Positions 1 to 10,653 of a DNA stretch of 64,000 nt are shown piece after piece. The position numbers were made by a program, and so were the translations under genes. A model generated the notes under the pieces. The model saw nothing but the letters and a program-made list of their open reading frames with translations, was not told where the DNA came from and made no database searches. How positions within the stretch are numbered: position 1 is the stretch's first letter; every line of letters begins with the position of its first letter. This DNA is from Roseiarcus sp963842835 (GTDB taxonomy: Bacteria > Pseudomonadota > Alphaproteobacteria > Rhizobiales > Beijerinckiaceae), in NCBI GenBank assembly GCA_963842835.1, contig CAWJIB010000006.1:1-64000 (forward strand). Reading direction: 5' to 3'.

Positions 1-158
1 TCCGGCCTCAGACGTCCGCGGGCGCTCTCGACCCGAGGCGGACTTCGGTCTATCGGTATCGACGCGCCGCCGATGCGCGAAGCGCGAAGCGGCGAGGGTT
101 TCGTCTAGACGGGACGTGGCGAGGACGAAGGGGCGTTGCACGCGCTGCGGCAAGGACC

Positions 159-1305
159 GTGCGTGGGTACGCGAGAGGTTGCAATGCTGTATGGAGGGTT
201 ACATGCATAAGATGCTGGATCCTGTCGCTCACAGGGCTCGCGTTGACGTTGGCCGTCGCGCCGGTCGAGGCTGAGGACATCACGATCGCCGTCGCCGGCC
301 CGATGACCGGCCCGGTCGCGTCGATCGGGGAACAGATGAAGCGGGGCGCAGAAGCGCGCCGCAGCGATCAACGAGGCCGGCGGCGTCAACGGCCGCAAGA
401 TCAAGATCGTCGTCGAGGACGACGTCTGCGATCCCAAGCAGGCGGTCGCCGTGGCCAACCTCATCGTTGGCCAGCAGATCAAGTTCGTCGCGGCCACGCC
501 TGCTCGGGCTCGTCATCCCCGCCTCGGACGTCTACGCCGACAACGACGTGCTGATGATGAGCCCGGCGTCGTCGAACCCGGCGCTGACCGAAAAGGGCAT
601 CCACCGATCATGCGCGCTCACCGCGCGACGACGCGCAGGGCGCCTTCATCGCCCCATGGATCGTCGAGAAGTACAAGGGCAAGAAGATCGCGATCCTGCA
701 CGACAAGTCGGCCTACGGCAAAGGCCTCGCGACAGTTGTCAAGCAGAAGCTCAACGAGCCGGGCGTCAAGGAAGCGATGTTCGAGGGCATCAACCCCGGC
801 GAGAAGGACTAAGCGCGATCGTCAGCAAGCTGAAGTCGCTCGCGTCGAATTCCTCTATTTCGGCGGGTACCACACCGAAGCCGGCCTCATGCTCCGCCAG
901 GCGGCCGACAGGGCTACAGTTCAAGCTGATGACGGGCGATAGTCTCGCGACCGCCGAATTCTGGCCATCTCCGGTCCGGCGGGCGAGGGAACGCTGTTCA
1001 CCTTCCCGCCGATCCGCGCCGTTCGCCGACCGCAGCCAAAGCCCTCGAGCAATTCAAGGCGCAGAGCTACGAACCCTGAGGGCTTCACCCTCTTCATCGT
1101 ACGGCGTCGTCCAGGCGATCGTCGAGGGGATCAAGCGGGCCGGTTGGACAATCCGGGCAAGGTCGCCAAGGCGCTGGAAAACGGCAAGGCCGATCGACAC
1201 CCTCTCGGGCCAGGTCTAGCTTCGACGCCAAGGGCGACATAGAGGATCCGCGCTACGACATCAATGCGTGGCACGCCGGGAAATACGCGCGCGATCGTCC
1301 AGTAG
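159..1305 (+). pseudogene. Branched-chain amino acid ABC transporter substrate-binding protein, multiply frameshifted
   Basis: The pieces read like a LivK-type periplasmic binding protein. There is a signal-like stretch ending APVEA, then DITIAVAGPMTG, then in a second frame NEAGGVNGRKIKIVVEDD, then SDVYADNDVLMMSPASSN, and finally SFDAKGDIEDPRYDINAWH near 1220-1280. The ending AIVQ-stop at 1305 fits the family. No single frame carries the protein; I count at least six frame changes, for example near 355 and 495 and in the last 250 bases. In the family this protein binds leucine, isoleucine or valine for an ABC importer, and no importer genes follow here. The exact start is unclear because the signal region may also contain an indel. 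Either this is a dead gene or the left end of the sequence carries many indel errors; topA downstream favours error. Confidence 0.7.
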
Positions 1306-1619
1306 ACGCGTTATGTCTCGCGAGCGCCGCGGCGCCCTACGACCGCGGCGCATCCGCTGGCGGCGGCGTAGGCCTCTATGCGAGCCGCATCCACTCAGCG
1401 AGGGCGCAGACCAGCGGCCGCTCCACATGCAGGCGCAGAACGTCCGAATTACGCTGACGCCTTACTTAACCCCTTTATGAACGTCAGATGCGAGCGCGCT
1501 TCCGCCGCGATGCAAATCCACAACCGGCTCGATATCTGGATTGCTTCCCCCTCGCTATGCTCGGGGTCGCCATGACGGATAGCGCGGTTGATCGCCGACC
1601 GGCCCCCACGGCGCCCGCC
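1306..1619. other. Intergenic stretch with no gene seen
   Basis: Short reading frames occur on both strands but none has a family motif or a convincing ribosome binding site. It lies between the broken binding-protein gene and the convergent pmtA. Confidence 0.5.
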
Positions 1620-2297
1620 TTACGGACGATCCGCCTTGCGCACTCTGAGCAGCGTGAACAGCCGCAGCGGCGCCAGTTCGCGCCGCTCGACGAGCTCTGC
1701 GTCGGCGCGCTTGGCGATCCAGTCGCCGACCGCCGAATAGGGGAATTGCGGATGCCAGCCAAGCCAGGCGGACGCCTTCTCCATCGCGGCTTCGAGATAA
1801 GCGCGCGGGCCGCGTTCGGCGGCGAAATGGTTCATCACGATCATCTGTCCGCCGGGCCGCAGGACGCGCCACATCTCGTCGAGCGCGCGCGCCGGGTTCG
1901 GCACGACGCTCATCACATAGGGCGCCAGGGCGACGTCGAATTGCGCGTCGGGAAATTCCAGCGCGCCGGCGTCCATGACGAGCAGGCCCTTCACTTGCCG
2001 CAACCCCTTGCGGGCGACGCGCCCGCTCGCGATTTTGAGCATCGCCGCGCTGAGGTCGATGCCGGTGACGCGCACGTTTTTGGGCATCAGCCCCAGCTCC
2101 AGGCCGGTGCCGACGCCCACGACGAGGATCGCGCCGTCCGCGCCCGCCGCCTCGACCGCGGCGCGCGTCGCGGCCAGCCGGCCGGGATGGAACGGCAGAT
2201 CGAAAATGAGATCGTAAAACGGCGCCCAGCGGCTATAGGCGGCTTCGGTCAGGACTTTGGCCGAATCATGCGTGCGCGCCGGGCTCGAATGGGGCAT
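1620..2297 (-). CDS. pmtA: Phosphatidylethanolamine N-methyltransferase-like SAM methyltransferase
   Basis: This 225-residue class I SAM-dependent methyltransferase has motif I VVGVGTGLELGLMP around residues 58-71, the acidic end of strand two in VTGIDLSAAML, and a post-motif segment VLRPGGQMIVMNHF. The N-terminal AYSRWAPFYDLIFDLPF and overall length match the Rhodobacter-type PmtA family, which methylates phosphatidylethanolamine stepwise to phosphatidylcholine at the inner membrane face. Related ubiquinone-type methyltransferases are the main alternative. The frame is intact, unlike its two neighbours. It sits downstream of topA on the same strand with a gap of about 120 bases. Confidence 0.75.
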   Translation of the reverse strand: MPHSSPARTHDSAKVLTEAAYSRWAPFYDLIFDLPFHPGRLAATRAAVEAAGADGAILVVGVGTGLELGLMPKNVRVTGIDLSAAMLKIASGRVARKGLRQVKGLLVMDAGALEFPDAQFDVALAPYVMSVVPNPARALDEMWRVLRPGGQMIVMNHFAAERGPRAYLEAAMEKASAWLGWHPQFPYSAVGDWIAKRADAELVERRELAPLRLFTLLRVRKADRP

Positions 2298-2416
2298 GAC
2301 GCAAAACTCCCCTTTTGCCCTTCATCCCACGCGGCCGAGGCCGCGGCCAATATGGAACAGCTTACGCCGAATGGCCCCGCCGCGCCAGCCGCCGATCGTC
2401 GCGCATGGGTCCGCGT

Positions 2417-5312
2417 TCAGGCCTTTCGCTTCGTCTTCGTGGTCGCGGCCTTGCCTTTCGCCGCGGCCGGCCTGGTCTTGGCCTCCTTCTCGCCCGGCGC
2501 CGCCGCCTTGGCCGCGCCGGCCTTCGCGACGGGCGCCTTGCTCTTCGGTTTGGCGGTCTTGGGTTTGGCGGCCTTGGGTTTGGCGGTCTTGCGGGCGCCG
2601 GGCCGGGCGGGCTGGCCTTCGCGTTCCGCGATCAGGGCGACCGCTTCGCCGAGCGTGATTTCATCGGGCGAAATCGATTTGGGGATCGTCGCGTTGACCT
2701 TGCCCCAATTGACGTAGGCGCCGAAGCGTCCCGCGCGCACGGCGATCGGACCGCCGTCGGGATGATCGCCGAGCGCGCGCCCGCCGCCGCCGCCGCCCGC
2801 CGCCTTGGCCGCGAGCATCGCCACGGCGTCTTCAAGCGTCAGCGACGCCGGATCGGTTCCCTTGGGCAGCGTCGCGTTGACCTTGCCGTGGTTGACATAG
2901 GCGCCGAAGCGGCCCTGGCGGACGGTGACGGCGCCGCCGAGCGTCGGATGATCGCCGAGCGCGCGCCCCGGCTCGGCGCCGAAGCGGCCGCGGCCGGCGC
3001 CGCTCTCCTTGGCCACGATCAGGTCGATCGCGCGATTGGCGCCGATTTCCAGGACATCGTCGTCCTTGCCGAGATTGGCGTAGGTCTTGCCGTGCTGCAC
3101 GTAGGATCCGTAGCGCCCGACTCCGGCCAGGATCGGCTCGCCGCTGGTCGGGTGCCTGGCCACCTCGCGCGGCAGCGACAGCAGCGCGATCGCCTGCTCC
3201 AGAGTGAGGTCATCCGGCGAAAGGCCCTTGGGCAGCGAGCAGCGCTTCGGCTTCTCGCCTTCGCCGCGCTGCACGTAATCGCCGAAGCGGCCGCCGCGCA
3301 GCGTGATCTCCTCGCCGGTCTCGCGGATCGACGCCGAGCGCGCGCACGCCGGGCCGCTCGCCGTCGGCTCCCGCGCCGTCCTGCCCGGTCGGCGACAGCA
3401 CGCGGGTGAACTTGCATTCGGGATAGTTCGAGCAGCCGATGAAGGCGCCGAACTTGCCGAGCTTCAGCGACAACTGGCCCTTGCCGCAGGACGGGCATTG
3501 CCGGGGATCGCCGCCGTCGGCGCGGGCGGGGAAGATATGCGGGCCGAGCAATTCGTTGAGGCCGTCGAGCACCTGCGCCGTGCGCAAGTCCTTGGTGCCG
3601 CCGAGCGCGCCGGAAAAATCGGTCCAGAAATCGCGCAGGAGATCCTTCCAGTCGATCTCGCTGTTGGAGACCTTGTCGAGCTTTTCCTCGAGGTCGGCGG
3701 TGAAGTCGTAGCCGACGTATTTGGCGAAGAAGGCTTCGAGAAAGGCGGTGACGAGCCGGCCCTTGTCCTCGGGGATCAGCCGCTTCTTCTCGAACCGGAC
3801 GTAGTCGCGGTCGCGCAGCACGGCGAGCGTCGAGGCGTAGGTCGAGGGCCGGCCGATGCCGAGCTCCTCCATGCGCTTGACCAGCGTCGCCTCGGTGTAG
3901 CGCGGCGGCGGCTCGGTGAAATGCTGGCTCGCCTCGATCCGCTCCTTGGTCAGCGTTTCGCCCGCCTTCATCGGCGGCAGGCGCGCCGAATCCTCGTCCT
4001 CGTCGTCGTCGCGGCCTTCCTGGTAGAGCGCGAGGAAGCCGGCGAAGCGCACGACCTGGCCGGTGGCGCGGAATTCGAGCTTGCGCGACGCCGCCTCGGC
4101 GAGAATGTCGACCGTGGTGCGCTCGATCTCGGCGCTCTCCATCTGGCAGGCGAGGGTGCGCGTTCCAGATCAGCTCGTAGAGCTTGGCCTGCTCGGGCTC
4201 GAGATGGCGCGCGACGTCGCGCGGCCGCAGCGTCATGTCGGTCGGGCGGATCGCCTCGTGCGCTTCCTGCGCGTTCTTGGCCTTGACCGTGTATTTGCGC
4301 GGCGCGGCGGGCACGTAGCGCGTCGCCGAAGTCCTCGGCGATGACCTTGCGCGCGGCGGCGACGGCCTCCGGCGCGAGGTCGACGCCGTCGGTGCGCATG
4401 TAGGTGATGAGGCCGACCGGGGCCCGCGCCGATGTCGACGCCCTCGTAGAGGCGCTGGGCGATCTGCATGGTGCGCGCCGGCGCGAAGCCGAGCTTGCGC
4501 GAGGCTTCCTGCTGCAGGGTCGAGGTGGTGAAGGGCGGGTAGGGGTGGCGCTTGATGCGGCTTGGCCTCGACTTCGGCGACCGTGAACGTCGCCGCCTCG
4601 AGCGCGGCCTTGAAATCCTCGGCCTCCTTGCCCGAGCCGATGTCGAGCCGGGCGATCTTCTTGCCGTCGGCGCCGACGAGGCGCGCCGTGAAGGGCGCGC
4701 TCGGCCGAGCGTCCGCAAATGGGCGAGGATCGACCAGTATTCGCGCGCGACGAACTTCTCGATCTCCAGCTCGCGGTCGCAGACGAGGCGCAGCGCCACC
4801 GATTGCACGCGGCCCGCCGAGCGCGCGCCCGGCAATTTGCGCCACAGGACCGGCGAGAGGTTGAAGCCGACGAGATAGTCGAGCGCGCGGCGGGCGCGAT
4901 AGGCGTCGACCAGCGCCTCGTCGATCTCGCGCGGGTGGCGCATCGCCTCGGCGACCGCGTCCTTGGTGACGGCGTTGAAGACGACGCGGTCGACGCGCTT
5001 GTCCTTGAGGACCTTCTTGGCCTTGAGGATTTCATAGACGTGCCACGAGATCGCCTCGCCCTCGCGGTCCGGGTCGGTCGCCAGAATGACGCGCTCGGCG
5101 CCCTTCACCGCCCCGGCGATGTCGGAAAGCCGCTTGGCGGCCTTGGCGTCGATCTCCCAGCGCATGGCGAAATCGGCGTCGGGATCGACCGAGCCGTCCT
5201 TGGCGGCGAGATCGCGCACGTGGCCGAACGAAGCGTAGACGTCGTAGTCCTTGCCGAGATACTTGCCGATGGTCTTCGCCTTGGTCGGCGACTCGACGAT
5301 GACGACTTTCAT
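2417..5312 (-). CDS. topA: DNA topoisomerase I, reading frame disrupted by several indels
   Basis: Type IA topoisomerase, which relaxes negative supercoils. The start at 5312 gives MKVVIVESPTKAKTIGKYLG, the TOPRIM opening, followed by the acidic ATDPDREGEAI motif. The active-site tyrosine is in GIGRPSTYAS near 3840. A four-cysteine zinc element (CPSCGKG ... CSNYPEC) lies near 3420-3500. The C-terminus has repeated GRFGAYVNxGKVNATLPK modules and a lysine-alanine-proline tail. The family is usually about 850-900 residues and the span fits. The protein can only be followed by changing frame near 4705, 4555, 4425, 4320, 4150 and 3345. Because topA is normally essential, these are more likely sequencing indels than real mutations. 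dprA, a common upstream neighbour, is not found. Confidence 0.88.
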
Positions 5313-5615
5313 GCGCAATGGCCCTCGCAGGAGCGGCGCTATCTCGAGCGCGCCTCCTGAAAATCTCAAGGCCCGGGCGGGCCGGGAAGCGCGCGGAAAA
5401 TGGTGGAGAGGAGGCGGCGTGTCAAATGGCGTCCCGTCGCAGCCCGCGGCGGACGGCGCTGCAGGGCGTCGAAAGCCTCCACCGCTTCTTGCGCGGCGGT
5501 CGGCTCGATGGCGGCGACGCTGATTCTCGCCGCGGCGAGAAACTCCATGACGTCGTTCTCGCTTCGGCCCGGACATTCCCCGACCGGCGTTGCGTTCTCG
5601 CCAGACCGAAGCGAC

Positions 5616-6727
5616 TCACGTCACGCGGCTGCGGAACAGCCATCCCGCGGCGGCGAGGCTCGCTAGACCGATCAGCGCCATCGGCCAATATTGCGAGGCG
5701 AGCGAGGACAGGCTCGCCCCTTCCAAGAACACGCCGCGCACGATGACCAGGAAATAACGCATCGGGTTGATGAGGGTCAGGTCCTGCACCCACTCCGGCA
5801 TGTTGGCGATCGGGGTGGCGAAGCCAGACAGGATGATCGAGGGCACCATGAACAGGAACACCCCTAAGCAGCGCCTGCTGCTGCGTGGCCGCCAGCGCGG
5901 AGATCATCAGCCCCATGCCGGTGACCGCGATGACGAAGACGAGCAGCCCGAGATAGAGCGGCAGCAGCCCGCCGCGCAGCGGGACCTCGAACCACCACAC
6001 CGCGGCGACGATGATCACCGAGGCTTCGATCAGTCCGATCAGCACGCCCGGCAGCCCCTTGCCGAGCAGGATGTCGATCGGACGCAGCGGCGTGACCAGC
6101 AACTGGTCGAAGGTGCCGGTCTCGCGTTCGCGCGCGACCGACATCGCCACCACCAGCAGCGTGACGATCTGGGTCAGCAGCGCCACGATGCTCGGCACGA
6201 AGAACCAGCGCGAACTGAGGGTCGGGTTGTAGCGCGCCCGGATGTCGAGCACCGCCGGCGGCGGCGCCCCGCCGTGCGCGGCGGCCCAGGCGATGGAAAA
6301 GTCGCTAAGGATGGTGTTTGCATAGCCCTCGATCAGCAGAGCGGTGTTGGAGTTGCGGCCGTCGAGGATCGCCTGCACGGGCGCCGGCTGTCCGGTCTGC
6401 AGGTTTCGGCTGAAGCGCGGATCGATCACCAGCACCAGGGCTGCCTCGCGCGAATCGATCAACGCGTCGATCTGTTGGCTGCTGTGCAACATCGCGACCA
6501 GCCGGAACGTAGGCGCGCCGAGAAAATGGGCGACCAGGTCGCGGGACGCCTGGCTCGAGATCTTCATCGTAGATCGCCATCGGAACGTGGTCGAGATCGT
6601 AAGTTGCGGCATAGCCGAACACCATGAGCTGGATGAGCGGCGGGGCGATCAGCACCGAGCGGCTCTTGGCGTCGCGCAGCATCGCCAGCAGCTCCTTGAC
6701 GATCAGCGCGAAAACCTGCCGCCACAT
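5616..6727 (-). CDS. ABC-2 type transporter permease (YbhR/YhhJ-like), frameshifted
   Basis: This is the second permease of the efflux operon. It starts MWRQVFALIVKELLAMLRD with a membrane segment after about residue 20, has a large extracytoplasmic loop, then a block of hydrophobic segments including FVPSIVALLTQIVTLLVVAM and the end LIGLASLAAAGWLFRSRVT. The frame changes near 6565, inside the YDED region, and again near 5865, just before MFLFMVPSIILSGFATPIA. Without these shifts the length, about 370 residues, and the layout match the intact permease next to it. It begins 5 bases after that gene stops, so it belongs to the same transcript. The shifts are probably sequence errors, as in topA. 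Confidence 0.8.
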
Positions 6728-6732
6728 GCCAT

Positions 6733-7857
6733 TCAGTCCAATCGCTTGCGCGCGAGCGCCCGCGCCGCGCCGAGGAAGATCGCCGCCATCACGATCAGCG
6801 CGGCGGCGTTGGGCAGGATCACCGACCAGACGTCGCCGGCCAGGAACGTCGATTGCAGGATGGCGACGAAATAGCGCGCCGCGACGACGTGGGTGATGAT
6901 CCGCACGATCCACGGCATGCTGTTGATGTCGAACACGAAGCCCGAAAGGATGAACGCCGGCAGAAACGTCGCGATAATGGCGATCTGCGAGGCGACGAAC
7001 TGGTTGCGCGCGAAGCTCGAAATCAACAGCCCCATCCCCAGCGCGGCGAGCATGAACAAGGCGGAGCTGGCGGTGAGCGCCCACAGCGAGCCGCGCAGCG
7101 GCACCTCGAACAGGAACACGCCGATCGCCACCGAGGCCGCCATACCGCCCATGCCGAGCAGGAAATAGGGGATCAGCTTGGCGAGCAGGATTTCGCTGAC
7201 CGTCACGCGGGTGACCATCAGCGCTTCCATGGTGCCGCGCTCCCACTCGCGCGCGATCACCAGCGCGGTCAGCAGCGCGCCGCTCAGGGTCATGATCATC
7301 GCGATCAGGCCCGGCACCAGGAAGTCGCGGCTTTTGACCGCCGGATTGAAGCGCACTTGCGGCTGCACGGCGATGGGCAGCGGCGCCGGCCGCGCGATCT
7401 GCGCCGCCTGCGCGGCGAGCCAGCCGGCCCAGACCTGCTGCACGTAGCCCTCGACGATCCGGGCGTTGTTGGTGTCGACGCCGTTGACGAACACGCCGAT
7501 CGGGGAATTGCCGCCCGAGACCGCCCGACGGTCGAAATCGCTCGGCAGCCAGACGATGCCCTGCACCTCGCGATTGGTCATCGCCCGCTCCGCCTCCTGG
7601 ATGGCGAGGAACCGGCGCGGGCGGAAGAACGGCGACTGCTCGAACGCGCCCGTGAAGCTCGCGGCGAGCGCGCTCGGGCGCTGGACCACCAGCGCGAGCG
7701 GCACGTTGCTCGCGTCGAGCGAGACGCCGTAGCCGAACAGGAACAGCAGCACCGCAGGCAGCAGGAAGGCGATGGCGAGCGAGGAGGGGTCCCGCCAGAT
7801 CTGTAGGAACTCTTTGCGCAGCAGCCCGCGCAGGCGTCGCAGCGAGGCGATGGTCAT
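6733..7857 (-). CDS. ABC-2 type transporter permease (YbhS-like)
   Basis: A 374-residue inner membrane permease of the ABC-2 drug exporter family. The N-terminus LLRKEFLQIWRDPSSL is typical, with a first membrane segment AIAFLLPAVLLFLFGYGVSL at about residues 29-48. A periplasmic domain spans roughly 50-175, and five hydrophobic segments follow from FLVPGLIAMIMTLSGALLTAL onward. The sequence VIAREWERGTMEALMVT is the usual cytoplasmic coupling loop. The start overlaps the stop of the upstream ATPase by 4 bases, so translation is probably coupled. With its sister permease it would form the membrane channel powered by the double-ATPase protein. Confidence 0.88.
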   Translation of the reverse strand: MTIASLRRLRGLLRKEFLQIWRDPSSLAIAFLLPAVLLFLFGYGVSLDASNVPLALVVQRPSALAASFTGAFEQSPFFRPRRFLAIQEAERAMTNREVQGIVWLPSDFDRRAVSGGNSPIGVFVNGVDTNNARIVEGYVQQVWAGWLAAQAAQIARPAPLPIAVQPQVRFNPAVKSRDFLVPGLIAMIMTLSGALLTALVIAREWERGTMEALMVTRVTVSEILLAKLIPYFLLGMGGMAASVAIGVFLFEVPLRGSLWALTASSALFMLAALGMGLLISSFARNQFVASQIAIIATFLPAFILSGFVFDINSMPWIVRIITHVVAARYFVAILQSTFLAGDVWSVILPNAAALIVMAAIFLGAARALARKRLD

Positions 7858-9620
7858 GGCGCCTGCGCCGGCGCTTTCGCCGTCGCCTCGATCATCGCGA
7901 TGAACGCGTCCTCCATGGTCGGATCGGGTCGCGCCGGGGTTCTTGCGGCGGCCTTGATCGCTTCAGGGGCGCCCGCCGTCAGCACGCTGCCCTGCGCCAT
8001 GATCGCGAGGCGGTCGCAGTACTCCGCCTCCTCCATGAAATGCGTGGTCACCAGCACGGTGACGCCGCTCTCGGCGAGCGCGTTGATGCGCCGCCAGAAG
8101 TCGCGGCGCGCCAGCGGATCGACGCCGGAGGTCGGTTCGTCGAGGAACAGGATGTCGGGCTCGTGCATCAGCGCGCAGGCGAGCGCGAGCCGCTGCTTGA
8201 ATCCGAGCGGCAGATCGCGCGCGGTCGCCGACATCTGCGAAGCGAGGTCGAACTCGTTCACCGCCCACTCGATGCGTCGGCGCTGGCGCGCGCCGTAAAG
8301 ACGGTAGGCGCTGCTGAAGAAGCGCAGGTTCCGTTCGACTGACAGATCGCCGTAGAGCGAGAACCTCTGCGCCATGTAACCGATCCGGCCGCGCGCCGAA
8401 GCGGCGGCTGTGCGCAGATCGAAACCGGCGACGCGCAACACGCCCTCCGAGGGCGGCAGCAGGCCGCAGAGCATGCGGAAGGTGGTCGATTTGCCGGCCC
8501 CGTTGGCGCCGAGCAGGCCGAAGATTTCGCCGCGCGCGACGCGGAAGCTGACGTTGTTGACCGCGACGAAGTCGCCGAAGCGGCGCGTGAGGCGCTGCAC
8601 CGCGATGATGTCTTCGGCGGGCGCCGCGGCGCTCGGCGCAGGCGCACGCGGCGCTGCGGCGGGCGCGGCTCCGGCGCCGCGCGCGCGCAACTGGGCGACG
8701 AAGCTGTCCTCGAAGCGCGGGGGCGTCGGCGCGAGCGTCAAGCCCGGCAGTTCCGAGGCAAGCGCGGCGACGTCGGGCGGCGTCGGCGCGCCCGTCACCA
8801 CCCTGACCCGGCCACCCTGGATCACCGCGTCGATCACGCCGGGCTCGCGCGCGAGCCGCTCCTGCAGGCGCCGCTTGCCGACGTCGGCGCTGGCGAAAAA
8901 GCTGCGCCCCGCCAATTCCGCGGTGAAGGCGCCGGGCGGGCCGGCGCCGAGCAGCCGGCCTTCGTGAATCAGCAACACGGAGTCGCAACGCTCGGCTTCG
9001 TCGAGATAAGCGGTGCTGAACAGCACCGTCACTTTGGCGGCGCGCGTCAGGTGGTCGATGATCTGCCACAGCTCCCGCCGCGAAACCGGATCGACGCCGA
9101 CGGTCGGCTCGTCGAGCAGCAGCAGTTCGGGCGGATGCACCAGGGTGCAGGCGAGGCCGAGCTTCTGCTTCATGCCGCCCGAAAGCTGCCCGGCCCGGCG
9201 CCCGGTGAAGGGGCCGAGCGCGGTCATGTGCAAAAGCTCGGCGTAGCGGGCGGGGCGGTCCTCAACCGGCACGCCTTGCAGATCGGCGTACAGATCCAGG
9301 TTCTGCCGCACGCTGAGGTCTTCGTAGAGCCCGAAGCGCTGCGGCATGTAGCCGATCCGCGCCTGCACGGCGAGCGGATCGCGCGCGACGTCGATTCCGA
9401 GCGCCTCGATCTTTCCGGCGTCGGGGAGCAGCAGCCCAGCGATCAACCGCATCAAGGTGGTCTTGCCGGCGCCGTCGGGGCCGATCAGGCCGGTGACGGC
9501 GCCGTGCGCCGCGCTGGCGGTGATCCCGTCGATCGCCGCGACCACGCGCTTGCCGGAGCGAAAGCTGCGGCGCACGCCCTCGAGCCGCAGCGCCGGCTCG
9601 CCTTCATCGGGAGGCGGCAT
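7854..9620 (-). CDS. ABC transporter, two fused ATPase domains (YbhF-like)
   Basis: 588 residues with two nucleotide-binding domains in tandem. Domain 1 has Walker A GPDGAGKT, signature LSGGMKQ and Walker B LLLLDEPTVGVDP. Domain 2 has Walker A GANGAGKST, the variant signature LPLGFKQR and Walker B ILFLDEPTSGVDP. The linker around residues 310-335 is rich in alanine and proline. A fused double ATPase with two ABC-2 permeases and an HlyD partner is the YbhFGSR-type multidrug exporter arrangement. The gene overlaps the HlyD gene at its start by 17 bases and the first permease at its end by 4 bases. The exported substrate cannot be read from sequence. Confidence 0.9.
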   Translation of the reverse strand: MPPPDEGEPALRLEGVRRSFRSGKRVVAAIDGITASAAHGAVTGLIGPDGAGKTTLMRLIAGLLLPDAGKIEALGIDVARDPLAVQARIGYMPQRFGLYEDLSVRQNLDLYADLQGVPVEDRPARYAELLHMTALGPFTGRRAGQLSGGMKQKLGLACTLVHPPELLLLDEPTVGVDPVSRRELWQIIDHLTRAAKVTVLFSTAYLDEAERCDSVLLIHEGRLLGAGPPGAFTAELAGRSFFASADVGKRRLQERLAREPGVIDAVIQGGRVRVVTGAPTPPDVAALASELPGLTLAPTPPRFEDSFVAQLRARGAGAAPAAAPRAPAPSAAAPAEDIIAVQRLTRRFGDFVAVNNVSFRVARGEIFGLLGANGAGKSTTFRMLCGLLPPSEGVLRVAGFDLRTAAASARGRIGYMAQRFSLYGDLSVERNLRFFSSAYRLYGARQRRRIEWAVNEFDLASQMSATARDLPLGFKQRLALACALMHEPDILFLDEPTSGVDPLARRDFWRRINALAESGVTVLVTTHFMEEAEYCDRLAIMAQGSVLTAGAPEAIKAAARTPARPDPTMEDAFIAMIEATAKAPAQAP

Positions 9621-10653
9621 CGCTCGCTCCGCAACCGGGTGGCGGCGCCTGCGCGGGCTGGGCCAGATCGATATGCACGGTGGCGGGCATCCCGAGCCGC
9701 AGCTCGCCGTGCGCGTCGCAGACGTAGACCCTGAGCTGGTAGACCAGCGCGGTGCGCAGTTCCGGCGTCTCCACCGTCTTGGGGGTGAACTCGGCGGTGG
9801 GCGAGATATAGCCGATCCAGCCTTCGTACGTCCGGCCGGGATAGCTGTCGACGGTCACGCTCGCCTTCATGCCGAGCCGGATGCGGCCGAGTTCGTTTTC
9901 GGGGGCATAGGCCCGCACCCACAGCGGGCTCGGCAAGGCGACCATGAGCACCGGCGTGGAGGGAGAGGCCATGTCGCCGGGCTCGAGGATGCGGTCTTCC
10001 ACCACGCCGTCGGACTGCGCGTAGAGACGGGTGTCGTCGAACTGCCGCTGCGCCAGCGCGGTGGCGGCCTGCGCGGCCTCGTAGGCGGCGCGCGCCGCGG
10101 CGATGTCCTCGACCCTCGGCCCTTCGACCGCCAGAACATAGGCCTGCCGCGCCGCTTCGTACTGCTGGCGCACCGATTCGAACGCCGCTTTGGCGTCGTC
10201 GCGCTGCTGGATGGTCCCGGCATTGGCGGCGGCCAGGGCGTCATAGCGCTTGTAGGTCGCCTCGTTATTCAAATAGGTCGTCTGCAAGGCGTCCATGGTC
10301 GCCTTCGCCTGCGCGATCTCTTCGGGTCGCGACCCGGCGACCAGCTTGTCCAGCGTCTGCTTCAGGTTCTCCATCTGCCCCTTCGCCTGCGCGAGCGCCG
10401 CCGCGTAGCGGGTGTCGTCGAGCGTCGCGAGCAGATCGCCGCATTTCACGCGCGCGCCTTCCTGCACCAGGATCGTCGCGATGGGGCCGCTGTCGTTGAA
10501 CGCCGGCTGCACCTCCCGGATATCGACGTCGCCGTAGAGCGTGAGCGTGTCCGTTCGCTCTGCGCCGTCGCGGTGCAGATAGAACCAGCCGCCGCCGCCG
10601 CCTAAGGCGAGCGCGGCCAGAATCGAGGGAATGATGAGGGCGCGCTTCGACAT
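9604..10653 (-). CDS. HlyD-family periplasmic adaptor protein of the ABC efflux system
   Basis: A 349-residue membrane fusion protein. The start at 10653 gives MSKRALIIPSILAALALGGG, a membrane anchor or uncleaved signal. A short barrel half GDVDIREVQPAF is followed by a lipoyl half and a long alanine/glutamine-rich coiled coil at about residues 75-190. The second lipoyl and barrel half contains DGVVEDRILEPGDM and AYAPENELGRIRLGM. Such adaptors bridge the inner membrane ABC pump to an outer membrane channel; no TolC-type gene is seen nearby. It is the first gene of the operon. The C-terminal tail overlaps the ATPase gene. Confidence 0.88.
   Translation of the reverse strand: MSKRALIIPSILAALALGGGGGWFYLHRDGAERTDTLTLYGDVDIREVQPAFNDSGPIATILVQEGARVKCGDLLATLDDTRYAAALAQAKGQMENLKQTLDKLVAGSRPEEIAQAKATMDALQTTYLNNEATYKRYDALAAANAGTIQQRDDAKAAFESVRQQYEAARQAYVLAVEGPRVEDIAAARAAYEAAQAATALAQRQFDDTRLYAQSDGVVEDRILEPGDMASPSTPVLMVALPSPLWVRAYAPENELGRIRLGMKASVTVDSYPGRTYEGWIGYISPTAEFTPKTVETPELRTALVYQLRVYVCDAHGELRLGMPATVHIDLAQPAQAPPPGCGASDAASR

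Noticed and set aside
5366..5548. Possible PIN-domain toxin tail on the minus strand (FLAAARISVAAIEPTAAQEA)
   Set aside because: Only about 25 residues look like the end of a VapC protein, no catalytic acids are seen, and the region has sequence errors. Too weak to call.
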